A stretch of 7,822 nt of DNA. Source: an uncultured Oscillospiraceae bacterium (GTDB lineage: Bacteria; Bacillota; Clostridia; Oscillospirales; Oscillospiraceae). Made by a program: the position numbers and the translations under genes. The DNA is taken from assembly GCA_944385645.1 (NCBI GenBank), contig CALWYA010000064.1, positions 1-7,822 of the forward strand. The letters are read 5' to 3'. A model generated the notes under the pieces. That model was given only the letters and a program-made list of their open reading frames with translations, searched no databases and was not told the DNA's origin. Of the stretch, positions 1-4,188 are shown piece by piece (the stretch's first letter is position 1; each line of letters starts with the position of its first letter).

Positions 1-218
1 CGGCGCAGCTCCTCCTTCAAAAGGCCCACCGCGTTCTCCAGCTGGTCGGAGCGCAGGGAGTTGGAGCACACCAGCTCGGCGAAGTCCGGGCTGTGGTGGG
101 CGGGGCTCATCTTCTCCGGCTTCATCTCCCGCAGCTGGACGGGAATGCCCCGCCGGGCCAGCTGCCAGGCGGCCTCGCTGCCGGCCAGGCCGGCGCCAAT
201 GACAATGACAGGTTCCAT
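1..218 (-). CDS. trmFO: TrmFO, folate/FAD-dependent tRNA (uracil-54-C5)-methyltransferase, N-terminal part
   Basis: This cytoplasmic enzyme makes ribothymidine at position 54 of tRNA, using methylene-tetrahydrofolate as carbon donor and FADH2 as reductant. Only the first 72 codons are in the window; the gene runs off the left edge. The reading starts MEPVIVIGAGLAGSEAAWQL, a Rossmann FAD-binding GxGxxG site at residues 7-12. The family signatures MSPAHHSPDFAELVCSNSLR and NAVGLLKEE follow, which separate TrmFO from the related GidA/MnmG. The ATG at 216-218 has a strong ribosome binding site on the minus strand (AGGAGGA, about 224-229). In B. subtilis this gene (gid) directly follows topA. Here topA is also upstream on the same strand, but about 1.4 kb of accessory DNA separates them, so trmFO may need its own promoter; I see no clear one. 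Confidence 0.96.
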   Translation of the reverse strand, partial: MEPVIVIGAGLAGSEAAWQLARRGIPVQLREMKPEKMSPAHHSPDFAELVCSNSLRSDQLENAVGLLKEELR

Positions 219-243
219 AGAGTCCTCCTGGTTCTCAGAGGTT

Positions 244-642
244 TTAGGGTTTGACTGGCTTCTCTGGCTCCCCCTTTACGGGGGAGCTGCCGGCGAAGCC
301 GGCTGAGGGGGTGACTGCCCGTTCAATCGCCTCACATACCCCTGAAAAATTCTGATCAATATCCAAATACGTAACGCGCATCACACGCATATGCTGCTCT
401 TCCAAATAGAGATCCCGGCGCCGGTCATATTGAAATTGCCCTTCTTCGTAATGACCGCCGCCATCTAGTTCTAAAACGAACCGAGCGGACGGGCAGAAAA
501 AATCTACAATATAAGGCCCAATTGGCTGCTGTCTGCGAAACCACAGCGGGTGATTTCGCAAAAAATCATACCACAATTTTCGCTCCTGGGGAGTCGGGTC
601 CTTTCTCAGCTCTCGCGCTCTTTTTACCATTTCTGATGACAA
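244..642 (-). CDS. DUF559-family (PD-(D/E)XK-like) endonuclease-domain protein embedded in repeats
   Basis: A small protein of about 132 residues whose core matches the DUF559 fold, related to Vsr and restriction-type nucleases. Seen, counting from the internal ATG at 630: the leader MVKRARELRKDPTPQERKLW, then the core stretches IVDFFCPSARFVLELDGGGH and DIDQNFSGVCEAIERAV. Candidate catalytic residues are D43, E55, D57 and H60 in that numbering. The real substrate is unknown. A TTG at 640-642 is chosen as start because a G-run (652-657 on the plus strand as C's) lies 9 bases upstream; the ATG at 630 has no ribosome binding site. A longer frame reaching 819 only translates hairpin repeats. The last 22 residues (from TPSAGFAGSS) are also encoded by a repeat unit. 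The gene is visibly less GC-rich than its neighbours, which suggests transfer. The family call is confident; the start and function are not. Confidence 0.82.
   Translation of the reverse strand: MSSEMVKRARELRKDPTPQERKLWYDFLRNHPLWFRRQQPIGPYIVDFFCPSARFVLELDGGGHYEEGQFQYDRRRDLYLEEQHMRVMRVTYLDIDQNFSGVCEAIERAVTPSAGFAGSSPVKGEPEKPVKP
266..314 (+). repeat. Hairpin repeat unit A (3' side of the DUF559 gene)
   Basis: A 49-base unit made of two hairpins and a G-rich tail. Stem 1 is GCTCCCCC (267-274) with GGGGGAGC (280-287) around a 5-base loop. Stem 2 is GCCGGC (289-294) with GCCGGC (298-303) around GAA. The tail is TGAGGGGGTG (304-313). It matches unit C (902-950) in the same orientation at 40 of the first 46 positions by hand alignment. 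The unit overlaps the 3' end of the DUF559 coding region, encoding its final residues, and its tail points into that gene. Confidence 0.85.
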
Positions 643-651
643 CGGATTTGT

Positions 652-753
652 CCCCCCTCCGGCCCTTCGGGCCACCCTACCCCCTTTGGCCTTCGGCCAT
701 TTCCCTATCCCCTCTGTCTCGCTATGCTCGACATCTCCCCTTGATAAGGGGAG
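652..753 (-). repeat. Hairpin repeat units B1 and B2 (5' side of the DUF559 gene)
   Basis: Two adjacent reverse-orientation units. B1 begins with a 25-base block (652-676) identical to 1008-1032; it contains the GGCCC-TT-CGGGCC-type hairpin and the C-run that is the complement of the unit tail. Its outer hairpin is degenerate. B2 (709-753) has the same layout with a different sequence: a C-rich tail, an imperfect TGTC...GACA stem, then CTCCCCTT-GATA-AGGGGAG. The inner tail of B1 lies directly upstream of the DUF559 start and could serve as its Shine-Dalgarno sequence. Confidence 0.75.
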
Positions 754-821
754 TCGGCCCCCTGACAGGGGGGAATCGGCCTCCCCCGCAAGGGGTGAGG
801 TCTGGGCAAATAAAGGCACCT

Positions 822-861
822 GCCCCTACGGCGATGGCGTATCATCTATATCTGTAGGGGC
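822..861. repeat. Inverted repeat GCCCCTAC / GTAGGGGC
   Basis: An 8-base perfect inverted repeat (822-829 and 854-861) around 24 bases that are less GC-rich than the flanks. A GCCGC/GCGGC hairpin (863-867 with 873-877) follows at once. It lies inside the repeat block and does not share the two-hairpin layout of units A to D, so it may be a second repeat family. No gene is linked to it. Confidence 0.55.
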
Positions 862-901
862 CGCCGCCCTTAGCGGCCCTGTTGCGGCGGGGGCACCCTA
901 T

Positions 902-950
902 GGCTCCCCCCTTGCGGGGGAGCTGTCGGCGGAACCGACTGAGGGGGGAT
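902..950 (+). repeat. Hairpin repeat unit C
   Basis: A direct-orientation relative of unit A: stem 1 CTCCCCC/GGGGGAG around CTTGC, stem 2 GTCGG (925-929) with CCGAC (935-939), tail TGAGGGGGG (940-948). Relative to unit A, one pair in stem 2 changed from C-G to T-A, keeping the pairing. Its first 19 bases of stem-loop (904-922) are the exact reverse complement of 1032-1050 in unit D, so C and D form a head-to-head inverted pair. Confidence 0.82.
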
Positions 951-1007
951 ACAGGGCCTTGCCCCGTCTCCTGCGGCGCAGCACCGTAAGGCCGGGGCTT
1001 GCCCCGG

Positions 1008-1052
1008 CCCCCCTCCGGCCCTTCGGGCCACCTCCCCCGCAAGGGGGGAGGC
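1008..1052 (-). repeat. Hairpin repeat unit D
   Basis: A reverse-orientation unit. The tail-complement CCCCCCTCC is followed by the GGCCC/GGGCC hairpin (1017-1029) and the CTCCCCC/GGGGGAG-type hairpin (1032-1050). Positions 1008-1032 are identical to 652-676 of unit B1 over 25 bases. Directly before it is a perfect GGCCGGGGC-TT-GCCCCGGCC hairpin (990-1009) that overlaps it by two bases. It ends about 15 bases before the stop of the XRE gene. Confidence 0.8.
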
Positions 1053-1067
1053 AAGGTCGGCCGCCCG

Positions 1068-1274
1068 TCAATCCCTCCGGTCACTGCGGCCCAGCAGGTA
1101 ATCCGTGGTCACGCCATAAAAATCAGCCAGGGCCAGCAGGGTTTTGATGTTGGGCTCATTATCCTCACTCTCATAAAACTGATAGCCCCGGATGCTGATG
1201 CCCAGATATTCCGCCAATTCCTTTTGGCTCACCTTGCGCTCTCTGCGCAGCTGTCTCAGCCGTTCTCCAAACAT
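1068..1274 (-). CDS. Small XRE/Cro-CI family helix-turn-helix repressor
   Basis: A 68-residue DNA-binding protein that is almost nothing but an HTH_3 domain. Residues about 3-60 give the five-helix fold: FGERLRQLRRERKVSQKELA, then the recognition segment GISIRGYQFYES, and the usual end LLALADFYGVTTDYLLGRSD. There is no sensor or protease domain, so any signal must come from a partner or from protein level. The ATG at 1272-1274 is preferred over the in-frame one at 1302-1304. It has an AGAGG ribosome binding site (1283-1287) with an 8-base spacer, whereas the upstream ATG would lie inside the operator/promoter region. A palindrome directly upstream points to autoregulation and control of the divergent gene at 1353. 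Its GC content is lower than that of the dprA/topA core. The regulon is otherwise unknown. Confidence 0.9.
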   Translation of the reverse strand: MFGERLRQLRRERKVSQKELAEYLGISIRGYQFYESEDNEPNIKTLLALADFYGVTTDYLLGRSDRRD

Positions 1275-1286
1275 TTTATTTTCCTC

Positions 1287-1316
1287 TTGACATGTATATT
1301 TCATTCGTGTTATAAC
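1287..1316 (+). promoter_or_regulatory. Sigma-A-type promoter for the gene at 1353
   Basis: A consensus -35 TTGACA (1287-1292) is followed after 18 bases by TATAAC (1311-1316); with 17 bases the -10 reads TTATAA. Transcription would start near 1323, inside the palindromic operator. On the minus strand the self-complementary GTTATAAC also gives TATAAC (1314-1309), with CTAACA 18 bases upstream (1338-1333). The XRE gene may therefore use an overlapping divergent promoter with a shared -10; that second promoter is weaker evidence. Confidence 0.68.
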
Positions 1317-1337
1317 ATGTATAGAATATACATGTTA
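1290..1337. promoter_or_regulatory. Likely XRE operator: perfect palindrome plus a third half-site
   Basis: TAACATGTATA (1313-1323) and TATACATGTTA (1327-1337) form an 11-base perfect inverted repeat around GAA. A further direct copy of the half-site, ACATGTATA, lies at 1290-1298, 25 bases before its match at 1315-1323. The sites cover the -35/-10 region and the likely start of transcription of the plus-strand gene, and also the probable XRE promoter. Binding by the neighbouring HTH protein would repress both. The palindrome is seen directly; its owner is inferred from adjacency. Confidence 0.78.
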
Positions 1338-1352
1338 GGATGTGTTGCTGTG

Positions 1353-1613
1353 ATGACCCCACTCATGGAGACGCTGTACCGCTATCTCGTCGAGACCAAA
1401 CTGGACGCCTTTCTGCTCCAGTACCCGGAGTATCCGGACTATCTCCGCTGCGCCGGGGAAAAGGAGGGGCAGCTGCGCGCCCGGCTGGAGCCCGGGGAGG
1501 CCCGTCTCCTGGACGATCTGCTGGGAGAGCTGCGGCTGGGCCACGCCACGGAGCGGGAAGCCGTGTTCCATGCCGCCCTGGCCCTGTCCCGGGAGCTGGG
1601 GGAGCTGGCGTAG
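1353..1613 (+). CDS. Small hypothetical protein, resembles DUF6809-type Clostridia proteins
   Basis: An 86-residue, mostly helical, charged protein without a signal peptide or membrane segment. It begins MTPLMETLYRYLVETKLDAF and continues with LLQYPEYPDYLRCAGEKEGQ, then a leucine/glutamate-rich second half containing RLLDDLLGELRLGHATEREA and ending ALALSRELGELA. The general layout resembles small proteins grouped as DUF6809 in gut Clostridia, but that match is from memory and weak. The ATG at 1353 is preferred: AGGA (1337-1340) lies upstream at a long spacing of 12 bases. ATGs at 1332 and 1365 are in frame alternatives; the first falls inside the operator. It has its own promoter overlapped by the XRE operator, so it is probably the repressor's target. 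It converges on topA with a 22-base gap and no obvious terminator. Function unknown. Confidence 0.75.
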   Translation: MTPLMETLYRYLVETKLDAFLLQYPEYPDYLRCAGEKEGQLRARLEPGEARLLDDLLGELRLGHATEREAVFHAALALSRELGELA

Positions 1614-1635
1614 GGGCGCACAGGGCGCGCCCGCC

Positions 1636-4017
1636 TTACTCCTCCGCGCCCTTCTTAGCGGCGGTCTTTTTGGCCGCCGTGGTCTTCTTAGCGGTGGTCT
1701 TCTTGGCCGTGGTCTTCTTGGCGGTAGCCTTCTTGGTCCCTGTGGCCTTCTTTGCGGCGGTTTTCTTGGTCGTCGTGGTCTTTTTGGCCGCGGGCTTCTT
1801 CGCCGCGGGCTTTTTCTCCTCCGCAGCGGCGGCCTCTGCCGCCTCCCCGGCGGCGGGCTCCACCTTCTTCCGCCAGCCTCCCCGCTTCTCCTCGGGGGTG
1901 AAGTTGGAGCAGCTCTCGTTGATGCAGAAGGGCTTCCGGGCCCCCTTGCCCGGCTTCTTGAACATGGTCCAGCCGCACACGGGGCAGCTGTCCTTCACCG
2001 GCACGTCCCAGGTCATGAAGTCGCACCGGCGGCTCTCGTCCTTGCTGTTCAGGTGCTCACAGCAGTAGTAGGTGTACTGCTTGCCCGTCTTTTTGCTCTT
2101 GCCGGTGCGCTTGAGGAGCCGGCCCCCGCACTTGGGGCACTTGCCGGGCATCTCCACCACCAGGGGCATGGTGAAGTCGCACTCGGGCCAGCCGGGGCAG
2201 GCCAAAAAGCGGCCGAAGCGGCCCGACTTGATAACCAGGTTCCGGCCGCACTGGGGGCAGATCTCCTCGGAAACCTCGTCGGGGACCTTGATGCGCTCCC
2301 CGTCCAGGTCGCGCTCCGCCTGCTTCAGCTCGGCCTCGAAGTCCCCGTAGAAGTCGGACAGCACCGCCTTCCAGTCGGTGTTGCCCTCCTCCACCTGGTC
2401 CAGCTTCTCCTCCATCTGGGCGGTGAAGGCGGGGTCCACGATGTCCTGGAACTTGTCCTTCATCAGATTGGTGACCACCTCGCCCAGAGGGGTGGGCCGC
2501 AGGGCTTTGCCCTCCTTGACCACATACTCCCGGTTGAGGATGGTGGAGATGGTGGGGGCGTAGGTGGAGGGGCGGCCGATGCCCTGCTCCTCCAGGGCCC
2601 GGATGAGGCTGGCCTCGGAATACCGGGCGGGGGGCTGGGTAAAGTGCTGGGACTTCTCCAGAGCCTTTCCGGTAAGGGGTTCCCCCTCCTTCAGGTCGGG
2701 CAGAGGGGAGGTGCGCTCCTCCTCGTCCTCGTCCTTCCCCTCCTCGTACACGGCGGTGAAGCCGGCAAATTTCAGGCTGGAGTGGCTGGCCCGGAAGATG
2801 TAGCCGCTGTTCTCCGCGTCGATGGACAGGCTGTCGTACAGGGCGTTGGCCATCTGGCAGGCCAGGAAGCGGCTCCAGATGAGCTTGTAGAGCTTGAACT
2901 GCTCGCCCGTCAGGTCCTTCTTGATGTCCTCGGGGACCAGAGTCACGTCGGAGGGCCGGATGGCCTCGTGGGCGTCCTGGGCGTTGCCCTTCGTCTTGTA
3001 CTGCCGTCCCCGGGGCGGGCAGTAGTCCTTCCCATACCGGACGGAGATAAAGCTCCGGGCGGCGGACACCGCCTCCTCGGACAGGCGCAGGGAGTCGGTA
3101 CGCATATAGGTGATCAGGCCCACCGAGCCCTGGCCGGTGAGCTCCACCCCCTCGTACAGCTGCTGGGCGATGGACATGGTGCGGGCGGGGGACATGTTCA
3201 GCTTGCGGCTGGCCTCCTGCTGGAGGGTGGAGGTGGTGAAGGGGGGGGCGGGCTGCCGGTTCTTCTCCTGCCGGCGCACCTTGGCCACCGACCAGCTCCC
3301 CCGGCCCACCGCGTCGATCACCGCCTGGGCCTGCTCCTGGCTGTCCAGCTCGATCTTCTTCTCCCGGCCGTAGAACTGGGCCTTGAAGGAGCCCAGGTTG
3401 GGGGCCACCCGCTCCAGCTGGGCCTCCACCGTCCAATACTCCTTGGGGACGAAGGCCCGGATCTCCTCCTCCCGCTCCACCACCAGGCGGGTGGCCACCG
3501 ACTGCACCCGGCCGGCGGACAGGCCCCGGCGGATCTTCTTCCACAGCAGGGGGGAGAGCTCATAGCCCACGATCCGGTCCAGGATGCGCCGGGCCTGCTG
3601 GGCGTCCACCAGATTCTGGTCGATGGCCCGGGGCTTGGCGATGGACTCGTTGACCACCTTCTTGGTGATCTCGTTAAAGGTCACCCGGTAGGTCTTGTCG
3701 TCGGGGATGCCCAGCAGCTCCTTCAGGTGCCAGGAGATGGCCTCCCCCTCCCGGTCCGGGTCGGTGGCCAGATAGACCTTGTTGCTGCGCTTGGCGGCCT
3801 TTTTCAGGTCGCTGATCACGTCCTCCTTGCCCTTGATGGGCTGGTAGTCGGGGACGAAGCCGTGCTCGATGTCCACGCTCAGCTTACTCTTGGGCAGGTC
3901 CCGGACGTGGCCCATGGACGCCTTTACCTCATACCCCGGGCCCAGGTACTTGCCGATGGTCTTGGCCTTGGACGGGGACTCTACGATCACCAGATCGGTT
4001 TTTGATGCCACTTTCAT
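1636..4017 (-). CDS. topA: DNA topoisomerase I (type IA) with a lysine-rich tail
   Basis: Relaxes negative supercoils by cutting and passing one DNA strand. 793 residues. The Toprim domain (about 5-115) has E13 in VESPSKAKTIGKYLG and the metal-binding DPDREGE (86-92). The catalytic tyrosine is Y304 in GLITYMRTDS, and HEAIRPS follows at about 350. Three C-terminal four-cysteine zinc ribbons begin near residues 587, 627 and 678. After residue 735 comes a tail of AAKK/TTKK repeats ending KKGAEE, absent from the classical B. subtilis enzyme and probably a non-specific DNA-binding extension. The ATG at 4015-4017 has AGGAGG only 3 bases away; the GTG at 4009-4011, giving MASKTDLVIV, would have a 9-base spacer and may be the true start. 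It lies downstream of dprA on the same strand, as in B. subtilis, with a MITE-like element between them. Confidence 0.97.
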   Translation of the reverse strand: MKVASKTDLVIVESPSKAKTIGKYLGPGYEVKASMGHVRDLPKSKLSVDIEHGFVPDYQPIKGKEDVISDLKKAAKRSNKVYLATDPDREGEAISWHLKELLGIPDDKTYRVTFNEITKKVVNESIAKPRAIDQNLVDAQQARRILDRIVGYELSPLLWKKIRRGLSAGRVQSVATRLVVEREEEIRAFVPKEYWTVEAQLERVAPNLGSFKAQFYGREKKIELDSQEQAQAVIDAVGRGSWSVAKVRRQEKNRQPAPPFTTSTLQQEASRKLNMSPARTMSIAQQLYEGVELTGQGSVGLITYMRTDSLRLSEEAVSAARSFISVRYGKDYCPPRGRQYKTKGNAQDAHEAIRPSDVTLVPEDIKKDLTGEQFKLYKLIWSRFLACQMANALYDSLSIDAENSGYIFRASHSSLKFAGFTAVYEEGKDEDEEERTSPLPDLKEGEPLTGKALEKSQHFTQPPARYSEASLIRALEEQGIGRPSTYAPTISTILNREYVVKEGKALRPTPLGEVVTNLMKDKFQDIVDPAFTAQMEEKLDQVEEGNTDWKAVLSDFYGDFEAELKQAERDLDGERIKVPDEVSEEICPQCGRNLVIKSGRFGRFLACPGWPECDFTMPLVVEMPGKCPKCGGRLLKRTGKSKKTGKQYTYYCCEHLNSKDESRRCDFMTWDVPVKDSCPVCGWTMFKKPGKGARKPFCINESCSNFTPEEKRGGWRKKVEPAAGEAAEAAAAEEKKPAAKKPAAKKTTTTKKTAAKKATGTKKATAKKTTAKKTTAKKTTAAKKTAAKKGAEE
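1651..1815 (-). repeat. Coding repeat: lysine/alanine/threonine tail of TopA
   Basis: A degenerate in-frame repeat of roughly 12-15 bases encoding AAKK, TTKK and TAKK units (residues about 735-789 of TopA). On the plus strand it reads as recurring GGTCTTCTTGG-like blocks. The amino-acid pattern is that of histone H1-like and HU-like basic tails. Low-complexity DNA of this kind can gain or lose units by slippage, so tail length may vary between strains. Confidence 0.8.
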
Positions 4018-4026
4018 AAACCTCCT
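4009..4026 (-). promoter_or_regulatory. topA translation start region with ambiguous start codon
   Basis: The minus strand reads AGGAGG TTT ATG AAA GTG. The Shine-Dalgarno core is perfect, but its 3-base distance to the ATG is far shorter than the usual 5-9. The GTG two codons later sits at 9 bases and gives the common family start MASKTDLVIVES. Confidence 0.6.
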
Positions 4027-4049
4027 ATTTTCAGAACAGCCTCCGAACC

Positions 4050-4163
4050 AGAGTGTAGAGTGGAGAGTGAAGAGTGGAGATATAATATTTTCCCCGTATA
4101 TGGCCGGCCCGGCCGCGTCGGGCCCCATATCTTCACTCTTTACTCTTCACTCTCCACTCTTGA
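4050..4163. repeat. MITE-like inverted-repeat element between dprA and topA
   Basis: AGAGTGGAGAGTGAAGAGT (4057-4075) is the exact reverse complement of 4142-4160, a 19-base perfect inverted repeat. Both arms are built from an internal GAGTG(A/G)A repeat. Inside lies a second hairpin: ATATGG (4098-4103) with CCATAT (4125-4130), and GGCCCG (4106-4111) with CGGGCC (4119-4124). The interval encodes nothing convincing. It looks like a non-autonomous mobile or intergenic repeat. Transcribed from dprA into topA, it would fold into a long stem. Confidence 0.72.
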
Positions 4164-4188
4164 TTCTTCGGGTCGCTCCAAAAATCTG

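Larger units (their letters stand above)
631..1067. repeat. Dense hairpin-repeat block without a convincing gene
   Basis: About 430 bases between the DUF559 gene and the XRE repressor. It is almost entirely GC-rich palindromic units in both orientations: B1 and B2 (652-753), two simple hairpins (CCCCCTGACAGGGGG at 758-772; CCTC...GAGG at 780-800), an inverted pair (822-861), unit C (902-950), a GGCCGGGGC/GCCCCGGCC hairpin (990-1009) and unit D (1008-1052). Several open frames cross it on both strands, but their translations are proline/glycine/arginine-rich readings of the repeats, with no ribosome binding site and no family resemblance. I see no tRNA, CRISPR regularity or promoter for a further gene. 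Confidence 0.8.

Noticed and set aside
643..819. N-terminal extension of the DUF559 protein to an ATG at 819
   Set aside because: The added residues are only a translation of hairpin units (PLSGGRLPLSRG-like); there is no ribosome binding site at 819 and the domain begins after the repeats.
650..1065. Possible CRISPR array
   Set aside because: The units differ in length, orientation and spacing and are adjacent or overlapping; there are no regular unique spacers and no cas genes.
686..1147. Small plus- and minus-strand open frames in the repeat block
   Set aside because: Their translations are repeat-encoded low complexity, lack ribosome binding sites and have no family resemblance.
1570..4005. 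An 811-codon open frame on the plus strand across topA
   Set aside because: It is the antisense shadow of topA; the minus strand has every catalytic motif of topoisomerase I.
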